A stretch of DNA of 24,954 nucleotides. Origin: an uncultured Candidatus Saccharibacteria bacterium. GTDB lineage: Bacteria > Patescibacteriota > Saccharimonadia > Saccharimonadales > Saccharimonadaceae. The DNA is taken from NCBI GenBank assembly GCA_948944455.1, contig CARBES010000014.1, positions 1-24,954 of the forward strand, in the 5' to 3' direction. Positions within the stretch are counted from its first letter, which is position 1. Each line of letters opens with the position of its first letter. The notes beneath the pieces were generated by a model, which saw only the letters and a list, made by a program, of their open reading frames with translations, was not told where the DNA came from and made no database searches. Below are positions 6,984-14,118 of the stretch, one piece after another. The translations under genes were made by a program, and so were the position numbers.

Positions 6984-8137
6984 TTGTTTTTCTCGGTCAA
7001 GCTTCAAATTATTCTGCCGGGCGCGTCCTACGGCAGCTTTTCGCTATGGGGCATCGGCGTGATAGTGAGCGGTTGAGACTGGCGTTAGCGGAGAAGTATA
7101 ATGCAGGGCCAGAGAATGTTGCGCTCTATCATACTGGACGTTCGGCGCTTGCGGTAGCTTTTCGGAGCCTTTTGCCCGAAGGTGGCGTAGTGATTTTGCC
7201 GGGATTGACCTGTATTGCCGTCGTGCGAGCGGTCGAAGCGGCCGGTTGTCGGGTAGAGTATGCGGATATTACCAGAGCAGATTTGCAATATAACTATGAA
7301 AAGTTGGAACGGAAGTGCCAGGAGATTAGCCGGGAACGGCCAAAATCTATTGACAAAAATAAACAAGTATGCTATAATGGAATTATAGTAGCGCAAAATA
7401 CTCTTGGGCTACCTCTTGACATGCAAAAATTGCAACAAATTGCACAGAAATATCATTTTGCGATCGTGGAAGACTTGGCGCACTGCGCCGGTCGGTTCTA
7501 TCCAGATGGACGCGAAATCGGCACAGTCGGTCAAGCCACGGCTCTGTCCTTTGGGAAGGGTAAGACGATCGACACGATCGAAGGCGGTGCAGCAGTATTG
7601 CGAGAAGGTGACGGAGCGAGTGGCAATGCGAAATTAGAACAACCTATGAGGCAGCCGAAACTTTCTGATCGTCTGCGCGACCGTTGGTATCCACTCTTTG
7701 GCGCGATCGCTCGGGGCTTGGCGCATGTGAAGCTGGAGCGATATTGGCTAGGGCTGTTGTTGAAGTTGCATTGGATCAAGCGTTCAGCTGACGCAGGGCT
7801 AGACACTAACGTTCGACTGACTCATTGGCAGGCGAAATTGGCTTTAGAACAACTATCAAAGTTGCCAAAGACGCCATTACGTGAATTTGCACTAGTTGAG
7901 CTTAGGGACAAGGCCTTAGCCGAGCTGCGCAAGAACGGTTACCGGTTAGAGGAGATTTGGTATGACACGCCGGTCTCGCCAGCACGCTACGCTAAAGAGG
8001 CGGATTTTCCGACTAAAACCTGCCCAGAGACGGCGAAAATTGCCAAACAGATTATTAATTTGCCGACTTGGTATCCGGAATCTAAACTCACTCGGGCGCG
8101 CGAAATCATCCAGAAATATGAGGTAAAACATGACTAA
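6980..8137 (+). CDS. DegT/DnrJ/EryC1-family PLP-dependent aminotransferase
   Basis: This family aminates keto-sugars bound to nucleotides, using pyridoxal phosphate. Motifs seen are the substrate/PLP segment YHTGRSALAVAFRSL, VILPGLTCIAVVRAVEAAGCRVEYADI, the PLP-contacting VEDLAHCAG, and SFGKGKTIDTIEGGAAVL, where a Lys should form the internal aldimine. The 385 residues match the usual length. The start is a TTG overlapping the previous stop (TTGA); no better in-frame start is nearby. It ends 8 nt inside the next gene. A short extra loop (about 120-130, RERPKSIDKNKQVCYNG) is AT-rich at DNA level and contains a perfect promoter (7350-7378). With FemAB and the Mur-like ligase it probably makes or modifies a cell-surface polymer. 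Confidence 0.85.
   Translation: MIVFLGQASNYSAGRVLRQLFAMGHRRDSERLRLALAEKYNAGPENVALYHTGRSALAVAFRSLLPEGGVVILPGLTCIAVVRAVEAAGCRVEYADITRADLQYNYEKLERKCQEISRERPKSIDKNKQVCYNGIIVAQNTLGLPLDMQKLQQIAQKYHFAIVEDLAHCAGRFYPDGREIGTVGQATALSFGKGKTIDTIEGGAAVLREGDGASGNAKLEQPMRQPKLSDRLRDRWYPLFGAIARGLAHVKLERYWLGLLLKLHWIKRSADAGLDTNVRLTHWQAKLALEQLSKLPKTPLREFALVELRDKALAELRKNGYRLEEIWYDTPVSPARYAKEADFPTKTCPETAKIAKQIINLPTWYPESKLTRAREIIQKYEVKHD
7350..7378 (+). promoter_or_regulatory. Perfect consensus promoter inside the aminotransferase gene
   Basis: TTGACA (7350-7355), exactly 17 bp, extended TGC, TATAAT (7373-7378). The following bases GG resemble the starts of other promoters here. No ATG with a ribosome-binding site follows closely. 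It may drive the rest of this gene (as an mRNA for the FemAB gene) or a small RNA. Confidence 0.55.
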
Positions 8138-9146
8138 AGGTTTTCAAGAAGATTGGCAGCAGGCTACTAAGTTCTACCCCGAAGCGAATTTTCTTCAGGC
8201 TCCGGCTTGGGGTAAAATGAATGAGTTAATTGGGCATAAGGTAACTGTTGAATACAACGTTAATGACGAGAATGGTGAAGCTAGCGAAGCACCAAGATTT
8301 TGGTGCCAGATGATTGTAAAAAACGCTAAGCGTGGGCGTTATCTTGAAGTACCAGGTGGACCGTTACTGGATTGGGGTGATGAAGCGGCAAAAAAGTTGG
8401 TTTTTACAAAAATCCGCGAGATCGCCCAGCGCGAAAAGTGTGTTTTTGTACGCCTTCGCCCTCAGCTACGCGTAGGCGAGCTGGCGAAGCTAGATAATCT
8501 AGGCTTGCGCCGGGCGCCGATGCATCTCCACGCCGAACATACCGTGATACTAGATTTGACGAAGAGCGAAGACGAGCTGTTGGCCGATATGCGCCGCCAG
8601 ACTCGCTATGAAGTCCGTCGGGCAGGAAAGCTCGGCATCAAAGTAAGTTGGAGCGACGACGAAGCGACTTTCCGCGAATTTCAGGCAGTGCAGGCCGAGA
8701 CTGCTAAACGTCATCATTTTGTCCCGCCGGATCTAAAAACGCTCTTAGCTGAGCACGAAGCTTTTGGCAAGCAGGCGCGGATTTATGTGGCCGAGACTAC
8801 CGAGGGCGAGCGGATCGCTTATGGATTGATTCTGATCGAAGGGGCTGAAGCGGAGTATTTTGAAGCTGCCTCGACCGAACTGAATTACAAACTGCCGGGG
8901 GCTTATGCTCTGCAATGGCAAGTGATTCAGGATTTAAAAAGGCTAGGCATAAAGCGTTATAACCTCTGGGGGATCGCGCCGCACGGACAGAAGCATCATC
9001 GCTACGCTGGCGTAACTACCTTTAAGACTGGTTTTGGTGGTGAAATTGTTGAATTTGTCCCAGCGCAAGACCTCGTCATCAAGAAATTCCGCTACCTCCT
9101 TAACCTCACTGTCGAAACCTTCCGCAAGAAGAAGCGTCACCTGTGA
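8130..9146 (+). CDS. FemAB-like aminoacyl/peptidyl transferase, copy 1
   Basis: FemABX proteins transfer amino acids from aminoacyl-tRNA to the peptidoglycan stem peptide (interpeptide bridge). The 338-residue protein shows the duplicated GNAT-like layout: FYPEANFLQAPAWGKM at the start, GGPLLDW, CVFVRLRPQL, LGLRRAPMHLH, a basic ADMRRQTRYEVRRAGKLGI segment, and the C-terminal signature RYNLWGIAP...HHRYAGVTTFKTGFGG. It starts at an ATG overlapping the previous gene by 8 nt with GAGG upstream, and is the last gene of the 4621-9146 operon. The paralogue at 10359 shares nearly every motif in order. The amino acid and the lipid acceptor cannot be told from sequence. Confidence 0.9.
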   Translation: MTKGFQEDWQQATKFYPEANFLQAPAWGKMNELIGHKVTVEYNVNDENGEASEAPRFWCQMIVKNAKRGRYLEVPGGPLLDWGDEAAKKLVFTKIREIAQREKCVFVRLRPQLRVGELAKLDNLGLRRAPMHLHAEHTVILDLTKSEDELLADMRRQTRYEVRRAGKLGIKVSWSDDEATFREFQAVQAETAKRHHFVPPDLKTLLAEHEAFGKQARIYVAETTEGERIAYGLILIEGAEAEYFEAASTELNYKLPGAYALQWQVIQDLKRLGIKRYNLWGIAPHGQKHHRYAGVTTFKTGFGGEIVEFVPAQDLVIKKFRYLLNLTVETFRKKKRHL

Positions 9147-9162
9147 CCATAATATCCAATAC

Positions 9163-9189
9163 AAAAGGACTGCCGAAGTTCGGCAGCCC
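9163..9189 (-). terminator. Terminator of the adhesin-like gene
   Basis: The inverted repeat CTGCCG / CGGCAG, extended by G-C and G-U pairs, has four T's following only when read on the minus strand. On the plus strand the tail is TCTC, so it serves the minus gene best. Confidence 0.75.
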
Positions 9190-9203
9190 TCTCAAAGCGA
9201 AAT

Positions 9204-10083
9204 TTAATGATGCTCACGGATAACATTGATGTAACCTATGCCGGAAACGCGCCGGCGCACATGCCCGGTCACATCATTCACCAGGATGATACCCATGCCA
9301 GAGACAGTCAAGTCGGCGTTCTTGGCGGTCACCGCCGCACGCACGTCGCCTTGTCCGGAAATGCTGACGTCCAGATCATCAACCTTGCCCTCATGAATTT
9401 TGGCACCGCCGCTACCGGAAATCTTCAGCTTTACGTCGCCGCTCGCTTTCTTAACCTCCAGGTCACCACTGCCAGAAATACTGACGTTCAGCTTGTGCGC
9501 TTCCTTGGCACGAACCGTGCCACTGCCGCCGATGTGGGCATAGAGGCAGCTCAAGACGCTGCTAATGTCGACGTTGCCCTGGCAATTATCGATTGAAACG
9601 TCCGTCTGATCGGGCAGGGTAATGTCGATGGTAAGCTTGCCGCTGTTGCCGCCGGAGATGATGGTGGTATTGCCATCAGTCTGAATAATGGTGTTGCCTC
9701 GGCCAAAGCCGATGCTTTGGCAGATTGCATTACCGCTGATGATCTGCCGGCCGATATTGATACCGCTGCCGAGAAAGATATTCGTTGCATTGCCGGTATC
9801 TTCGGCACGAATCTTCAGTGCGGTATGATTGCCGCGGCGCTCTGTGGTCATTCTGACTACCTCAACCATGTCCTCGGGACCAGTGATGCTAACCGTGGCG
9901 CGGTTGCCAGTGTTCGGACGAACCGTAATGCTGGCGTGCAGTCCTTCCAGGTCGAGTGCTTGGATGCCGTCGAAACTTCTGTTAATGGTCTTATTGTTTT
10001 TTTTGAACCGAAGTTTTGCCGCCCTGAGCGGCTGCCGCTGCATCCAGGTCAATCTCGACGCCGTTGTAGTTGATGATGTTCAT
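9204..10083 (-). CDS. Adhesin-like beta-repeat protein (GIN/DUF2807-like), apparently frameshifted at an A8 tract
   Basis: The main frame (9204-10052) encodes short beta-strand repeats of the kind found in head-GIN/DUF2807 and DUF4097 proteins: LNVSISGSGDLEVKKASGDV, LKISGSGGAKI, LDVSISGQGDVRA, LTVSGMGIILVNDV. No ribosome-binding site precedes the TTG at 10052 or the ATG at 10043. A strong AGAGGAG lies 9 nt before an ATG at 10083, which opens a 30-codon frame (MNIINYNGVEIDLD...) that stops at 9991. The two frames join perfectly if the A8 run at 9997-10004 had seven A's, giving a 292-residue protein. So either the gene is switched off, slippage occurs, or the base call is wrong. No signal peptide is visible. 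It has its own consensus promoter and terminator. Confidence 0.8.
9997..10004 (-). repeat. A8 homopolymer at the frame junction of the adhesin-like gene
   Basis: Eight T's on the plus strand, equal to eight A's in the coding strand, about 27 codons after the start. Loss of one A joins the frame with the good start to the long adhesin frame. Confidence 0.8.
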
Positions 10084-10167
10084 TAATCATCGCTCCTCTC
10101 AAAAGTTCGTAGTATGTAGCTCATGGCAAAACCGCCACTTGAGCCCAATTGCTAAGGGTATACTACC

Positions 10168-10196
10168 ATTATAGCACACATACTCAAAAATGTCAA
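10168..10196 (-). promoter_or_regulatory. Consensus promoter of the adhesin-like gene
   Basis: On the minus strand: TTGACA (10196-10191), 17 bp ending TGTGC, TATAAT (10173-10168). Both boxes are perfect. The leader to the ATG at 10083 is about 75 nt. Confidence 0.85.
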
Positions 10197-10203
10197 TAGT
10201 AAT

Positions 10204-10254
10204 TATGGTTAAATATGGCATAAATTCCCAAAACCATACGCAAAATCATGGTTA
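10204..10254. promoter_or_regulatory. Repeated TATGGTT boxes between divergent promoters
   Basis: TATGGTT (10204-10210), its inverse AACCATA (10232-10238) and CATGGTT (10248-10254) lie between the divergent adhesin and FemAB promoters. They could be an operator; this is weak evidence. Confidence 0.25.
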
Positions 10255-10309
10255 AACTCGGCTCAATCGCGTCGATCAAGCGGGAGTTTTGCCAACAAAC
10301 GCAACCGGG

Positions 10310-10338
10310 GTGACTTCACCGCAAAACTATGGTAAAAT
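10310..10338 (+). promoter_or_regulatory. Promoter of the second FemAB gene
   Basis: GTGACT (10310-10315), 17 bp, TGG-TAAAAT (10333-10338). The -10 context TATGGTAAAATAA recurs at 11951 before the HdeD-like gene. Confidence 0.65.
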
Positions 10339-10358
10339 AAAGTAAAGAAGGGAGCAAA

Positions 10359-11432
10359 ATGGCCGAAAATTCGGAAAAGACGACTGAGCAAGCTAACAAA
10401 AACCGTGCCGCGGCGAAGATTGTTGATGCGGAAAATCGCGAAGATTGGGATAAATTTGTCACTAGCCATCCGGAGGCAAATTTCTTGCAATCTTGGGACT
10501 TCTATGAGTTTCATAAAAGTCGCGGCAACGACGTTGTACGGCGGATTGCTCTAGATAAAGATGGAAAGATTATTGCCGCCTATGCTGGCGTGGTTGAAGC
10601 AGCAAAGCGCGGTCGCCATCTCGCTGTGGCGGGCGGACCGATTTTAGACTGGCAAAATCGCACCCTCGTCGAGCAAGTTTTTGCGGATCTTGCCGAACAA
10701 GGTCGTCGGGAGCAGTGCGTTTTTGTTCGGGTCCGCCCCCAGCTCGAGAAGTCCGAACATAGTATGTCTCTAATGCATTATCTTGGTTTGCGCCGGGCGC
10801 CGATGTACCTTTCAGTTGAATTTGCCGGCGTGCTTGATTTAGATAAAGACGAAGATGAAATCATGAATGGTATGCGACAGCGCCTCCGTCGTGCGCTGCG
10901 CAAAGGCGCAAAGAACAACATCCAAATCGAAAAAAGCACCGATCCGGCGGACATCAAGAAGTTTTATGAGATTCAGCTCCAGACCGCTGGTCGTCACAAC
11001 TTTGTAGCTTTTTCGGAAGATTTTCTCGAAAAGCAATTTGCAGCCTTTGCTCCGAATGGTGAGGCAGTGCTCTACATCGCGAAGCACGATGGTGAGATTT
11101 TGGCCGAAAACTTTATGATTTTTTATGGCAATGAAGCGTCATATCACTACGGCGTAAGTTCGGAACTTGGTACGAAACTTTCAGGCGCGCCGTTGTTGCA
11201 TATGGAGGCGATGCGTGATGCTCGGGAGCGGGGAATCAAACGTTATAATTTTTGGGGGATCGTTGAGGAAACCGAAGTACATCACCGCTTCTATGGTGTG
11301 TCGTGTTTTAAGCGGGGCTTTGGTGTTGATGAGCTACGCTACACGCCAGCGCATGATCTGGTCCTAAAGAAAGGACTCTATCTAATAACGGAGCTGATCG
11401 AAAAAATACGCAAACGCGTACGGCATGTCTAA
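10359..11432 (+). CDS. FemAB-like aminoacyl/peptidyl transferase, copy 2
   Basis: A 357-residue paralogue of the 8130 gene, with the same ordered motifs: HPEANFLQSWDFYEFHKS, AGGPILDW, CVFVRVRPQL, LGLRRAPMYLS, MRQRLRRALRKGAKNNI and the C-terminal RYNFWGIVEETEVHHRFYGVSCFKRGFG, ending in a basic KRVRHV. It has about 20 extra N-terminal polar residues. The ATG at 10359 has AGGGAG 5-6 nt upstream. In Gram-positive bacteria FemA/B/X copies add successive residues of one bridge; two copies here may act the same way. It is transcribed alone. Its stop codon overlaps the terminator of the convergent gene at 11472. Confidence 0.9.
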   Translation: MAENSEKTTEQANKNRAAAKIVDAENREDWDKFVTSHPEANFLQSWDFYEFHKSRGNDVVRRIALDKDGKIIAAYAGVVEAAKRGRHLAVAGGPILDWQNRTLVEQVFADLAEQGRREQCVFVRVRPQLEKSEHSMSLMHYLGLRRAPMYLSVEFAGVLDLDKDEDEIMNGMRQRLRRALRKGAKNNIQIEKSTDPADIKKFYEIQLQTAGRHNFVAFSEDFLEKQFAAFAPNGEAVLYIAKHDGEILAENFMIFYGNEASYHYGVSSELGTKLSGAPLLHMEAMRDARERGIKRYNFWGIVEETEVHHRFYGVSCFKRGFGVDELRYTPAHDLVLKKGLYLITELIEKIRKRVRHV

Positions 11433-11459
11433 AAAAGCGCCCCGACAAAAGCCGGGGCT
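11431..11459 (-). terminator. Terminator of the 11472 gene
   Basis: Read on the minus strand: GCCCCGGC-TTTT-GTCGGGGC followed by CGC and six T's. One position is a G-U pair in the minus RNA but an A/C mismatch in the plus RNA, so it mainly serves the minus gene. Confidence 0.8.
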
Positions 11460-11471
11460 GAGGTTGGGGGA

Positions 11472-11720
11472 TTAAATGTCGTAAACACTGTTGGCGGCCC
11501 TCTGCTCGATCGCCGCGATCTGCTCTGGTGTAAGCAAGCCCTCGCGCAGGATCTGCCCCTTAATTCGGCGGAGCCTACGCTCCAGCTTGGCCGTCGACAG
11601 ATCGGACTGTCGCAGTAAAGCATTGAGCTTTTTCTCCTGATCGGCCAAGTTTTGCTCGGCCGCACTAAAGATCTGGCGCAGTTCGCGCTTGCTGGGGCCT
11701 AAAGTCGGAAAATTAAACAT
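11472..11720 (-). CDS. Small coiled-coil protein of 82 residues, function unknown
   Basis: No family recognised. The sequence is strongly helical and charged: RELRQIFSAAEQNLADQEKK, then KLERRLRRIKGQIL, with heptad-like leucines, and an EGLLTPEQIAAIEQRA end. No signal or membrane segment. The start is supported by AAAGGG 8-9 nt before the ATG at 11720. It has a perfect-spacing promoter, a leader of about 125 nt with a 5' hairpin, and its own terminator, so it is a real gene despite its size. It may bind a protein partner or nucleic acid through the basic middle helix; that is inference only. Confidence 0.75.
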   Translation of the reverse strand: MFNFPTLGPSKRELRQIFSAAEQNLADQEKKLNALLRQSDLSTAKLERRLRRIKGQILREGLLTPEQIAAIEQRAANSVYDI

Positions 11721-11816
11721 TGCGATCTACCCTTTCATAGCTGTTTGTTAGAACTAAAACCGTTAGTTACCGACATCCCTCCTTGTTAATGCGCGGCTTT
11801 TCGCCACACAAAATCT

Positions 11817-11841
11817 AGGTCTAAACTCAAGATCTAGACCT
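11817..11841 (-). promoter_or_regulatory. 5' hairpin in the leader of the 11472 gene
   Basis: AGGTCTA (11817-11823) and TAGACCT (11835-11841) form a perfect 7-bp stem with an 11-nt loop within a few bases of the predicted transcription start, which may protect the 5' end. Confidence 0.5.
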
Positions 11842-11850
11842 TATTTTTCT

Positions 11851-11879
11851 ATTGTAGCACAGATTATCATTATTGTCAA
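11851..11879 (-). promoter_or_regulatory. Promoter of the 11472 gene
   Basis: On the minus strand: TTGACA (11879-11874), 17 bp ending TGTGC, TACAAT (11856-11851). Confidence 0.85.
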
Positions 11880-11950
11880 GAAGCGTAAGCGACACGAGAC
11901 AAAATCAGCCTTTAGAAAACTGCAAAATCATATTTCTAACTTGAATAGCT

Positions 11951-11961
11951 TATGGTAAAAT
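11951..11961 (+). promoter_or_regulatory. Extended -10 element of the HdeD-like gene
   Basis: TGG-TAAAAT (-10 at 11956-11961) with no good -35; the same TATGGTAAAATAA context precedes the second FemAB gene. AGGAG follows before the ATG. Confidence 0.5.
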
Positions 11962-11981
11962 AAGGCAAATAGGAGAAAATT

Positions 11982-12617
11982 ATGGCGCATATAAAGCGGA
12001 AGTATATTGATAGCCACTGGTTAGTATTTATTTTTCAAGGTGTAATCACGTTATTTTTTGGTTGCGTGACGTTGTTTACTGGCGATGAGAGCCCTAGTGC
12101 ATTGATTCCGGTGATCGGAATCTCACTGCTCGCGTTGGCAGTAGTCGAGTTTGCTAACTCGCTCTACCGGAGTCGTCGTCAAGACGGCTGGCTGGTATCG
12201 ACGCTTGTGGCATTGTTTGATGCGGCTTTTGGTATCGCATTACTTGTCTTGTCGGAAAAGACGATGGCTTGGCACTTGGCCTTGCTCGCGGCCTATACTG
12301 CGCTCCGGGGCGTTTTCGAGCTTCTGATCGGCTTTCGTACAACTGTTGATCCGACCGATCGATTCATTTGGGTTCTCTGCGGAGTTTGCGGTGTGATTTT
12401 TGGCTTTATTATCTTCAACTCCGGCCATTTGCCGAATATCGACTTCGTACGCTTCTTCGGTGCTTATATGCTAGTGCTTGGAATAGCAAGTTTGATCTAT
12501 GGCGTGCACAATCGTAGTCAACAGATCGAAGACCGCGAAGCTCGCTCCGAAGCCAGCAAGAAGGCAGTTGCGGCGCGTCGCAAGAACGGTGCTAAGACTA
12601 GCAAGAAAAAAGCTTAG
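11982..12617 (+). CDS. HdeD/DUF308-family membrane protein
   Basis: A 211-residue protein with about six hydrophobic helices in three pairs (roughly 13-32, 40-58, 70-90, 95-115, 127-142, 150-170), the layout of the HdeD/DUF308 family. HdeD is linked to acid resistance in Escherichia coli; the molecular role of the family is not settled. Charged turns such as YRSRRQDG between helices are typical. The C-terminus is a cytosolic, very basic tail (KKAVAARRKNGAKTSKKKA), like the tails of the proteins at 5889 and 13602. The ATG at 11982 has AGGAG 7-8 nt upstream. It is followed by a new promoter for the next gene rather than a terminator. Confidence 0.8.
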   Translation: MAHIKRKYIDSHWLVFIFQGVITLFFGCVTLFTGDESPSALIPVIGISLLALAVVEFANSLYRSRRQDGWLVSTLVALFDAAFGIALLVLSEKTMAWHLALLAAYTALRGVFELLIGFRTTVDPTDRFIWVLCGVCGVIFGFIIFNSGHLPNIDFVRFFGAYMLVLGIASLIYGVHNRSQQIEDREARSEASKKAVAARRKNGAKTSKKKA

Positions 12618-12645
12618 TGTGTCTCGGAGGTTTCATTCGTAGCTA

Positions 12646-12674
12646 TTTATAGTTATAGCAAAGTATGCTATAAT
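12646..12674 (+). promoter_or_regulatory. Promoter of the GalU-like gene
   Basis: TTTATA (12646-12651, 4/6), 17 bp ending TATGC, TATAAT (12669-12674). The ATG at 12673 overlaps the -10 box and so is not the start codon. Confidence 0.7.
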
Positions 12675-12699
12675 GAAGTCTCAAGGAGATCTTATTATA

Positions 12700-13578
12700 A
12701 TGAAATATCGTTCACCGACTAAGGCGATCATCACCGACGCAGGTTTTGCGAGCCGGTATTTACCAATTACTAAGACTATTCCAAAAGCAATGTTGCCGAT
12801 TGGCGCGAAGCCGATTATGCAGCTAGTAGTCGAAGAGTGTGTTGAGGCAGGCATTGAGGAAATTATCGTTGTAGCTACCCCTGAGGGTAAGCCGATTTAC
12901 GAAGATTATTTTAATAACGCTATCACTAAGATTAAGAAACAGCTGCATTCTCAAGGCAAGGATGACCGCTATGAAGCAGTAGCGAAGGTATTGAATTTCC
13001 CAAAGGTAACAGTAATTGAGCAGGATCAATCCTATCCTTATGGTAATGGCTCGCCGATTGTTTCGGCTAGGAAGTATATCCAAGACGATGAGGCTTTTGT
13101 GGTACTCTATTCTGACGATGTGGTCTTTGGTAGCTCGGATGTGAAGACTTTGATCGATGCTTATGCGGAGCATCCGGAGGCTAAAGCGATTATTATCGCG
13201 CAAGAGATGCCACGCGAGGTTTTAAATAAATATGGCATTATTAAGCTGGCCGACGAAGCTAAAATGACCCTCGACAATATCGTCGAAAAGCCAAAAATCG
13301 AAGACGCCCCCTCTAAGTTGACGAGTTATGGGCGTTATCTTTTAACTCCAGAAGTTTTTGACTACCTTAAGCCAAACAATACTGGTCTCGATAATGAACT
13401 TTGGACGGTTGATGCAATTACGAAGATGGCCGAATACGGCGAAGTACTTGTCGAGAAGACTCATGGCGAGTGGATGACTACTGGCGATCCGAAAAACTAT
13501 TTCTTAGCTCACCTAAAATATGTCATGGATAACGAAGGCTATGCCGACGAGGTCAAGGCGATAGTCGAGAAGTATTAA
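12700..13578 (+). CDS. galU: UTP-glucose-1-phosphate uridylyltransferase-like nucleotidyltransferase
   Basis: GalU makes UDP-glucose from UTP and glucose-1-phosphate for surface polysaccharide. The 292-residue product begins KYRSPTKAIITDAGFASRYL and continues PITKTIPKAMLPIGAKPIMQLVVEECVEAGI, which follows the GalU pattern closely; the UDP-sugar region (FVVLYSDDVVFG) and late NELWTVDAI, MTTGDP segments also fit. The start at 12700 is chosen for AAGGAGA about 10 nt upstream and because the ATG at 12673 lies in the promoter. The nucleotide-binding loop usually reads A-A-G-x-G-T-R; here it is D-A-G-F-A-S-R, so the second Gly is Ala and a Asp precedes it. Substrate could therefore be another sugar phosphate. 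A small membrane protein follows 23 nt later. Confidence 0.85.
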   Translation: MKYRSPTKAIITDAGFASRYLPITKTIPKAMLPIGAKPIMQLVVEECVEAGIEEIIVVATPEGKPIYEDYFNNAITKIKKQLHSQGKDDRYEAVAKVLNFPKVTVIEQDQSYPYGNGSPIVSARKYIQDDEAFVVLYSDDVVFGSSDVKTLIDAYAEHPEAKAIIIAQEMPREVLNKYGIIKLADEAKMTLDNIVEKPKIEDAPSKLTSYGRYLLTPEVFDYLKPNNTGLDNELWTVDAITKMAEYGEVLVEKTHGEWMTTGDPKNYFLAHLKYVMDNEGYADEVKAIVEKY

Positions 13579-13601
13579 ATAAAAAACGGAGGTAAAGATT
13601 T

Positions 13602-14021
13602 ATGAATGTTGCAGAGTGGATTTTGGTTGTGATGCTATCGGTCGCATTGCTGATTTTCTTGATTGCAGGAGTAGTCTTGATTATTAAGCTGATTCGCCTA
13701 GCCGAAGAGGCGAAAAAGATCGTCGAAACTGGCCAGCAAATTGCGACTAAGGCCGACGATATCGTCGATAATGTTAAAGGGATGACATCGGTTGGCGGGA
13801 TCGTGAAGACTTTTGCGAATCGCGTAGTTGAGAATCAAGAGCGTCGCTATGCTGAAGAAGATATGGCACGTGAAGCTGCTGCAGCTGAAGCAGCTAAGGC
13901 TGAGCGGGCGGCCAAGCGAGCTGAGGCTGCTGAAAAAGTTGCCAAAACCGAGCAGACCAACGCCAGGCATGCCGCGAAAACTGCGAACGATGTTGTGAAA
14001 AAGGCTACACCGAAGAAGTAA
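13602..14021 (+). CDS. Single-pass membrane protein with a cytosolic Ala/Lys-rich coiled coil
   Basis: 139 residues. A hydrophobic helix at about 6-28 (ILVVMLSVALLIFLIAGVVLII) is followed by a charged helix (RLAEEAKKIVETGQQIATKADDIVDNVKG), the layout of DUF948/YtxH-like small proteins, and then a long Ala/Glu/Lys helix with very basic end (VVKKATPKK). GGAGG lies 9 nt before the ATG at 13602, and the gene follows the GalU-like gene by 23 nt, so they are probably co-transcribed up to the terminator at 14052. No catalytic motif. Function unknown; a scaffold role is plausible but not shown. Confidence 0.8.
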   Translation: MNVAEWILVVMLSVALLIFLIAGVVLIIKLIRLAEEAKKIVETGQQIATKADDIVDNVKGMTSVGGIVKTFANRVVENQERRYAEEDMAREAAAAEAAKAERAAKRAEAAEKVAKTEQTNARHAAKTANDVVKKATPKK

Positions 14022-14051
14022 AGGGAATCGGTGGAATAAACAGCTAAGGGG

Positions 14052-14079
14052 AAGGCCCAGCATAAACGCTGGGCCTTTT
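14052..14079 (+). terminator. Terminator of the galU transcript
   Basis: The perfect 10-bp stem AAGGCCCAGC / GCTGGGCCTT has a 6-nt loop and ends in a T run. Confidence 0.9.
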
Positions 14080-14118
14080 AGGTTGGAAGGAGCTTAGTCG
14101 TGATCTTTGGTGACGCGC

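Noticed and set aside
7404..7637. A 77-codon ORF downstream of the intragenic promoter.
   Set aside because: It lies in another frame of the well-supported aminotransferase, begins with TTG and has no ribosome-binding site.
9207..10086. Several plus-strand ORFs across the adhesin-like gene.
   Set aside because: They mirror the repetitive minus-strand coding sequence and lack start signals. The promoter, terminator and repeat motifs all support the minus strand.
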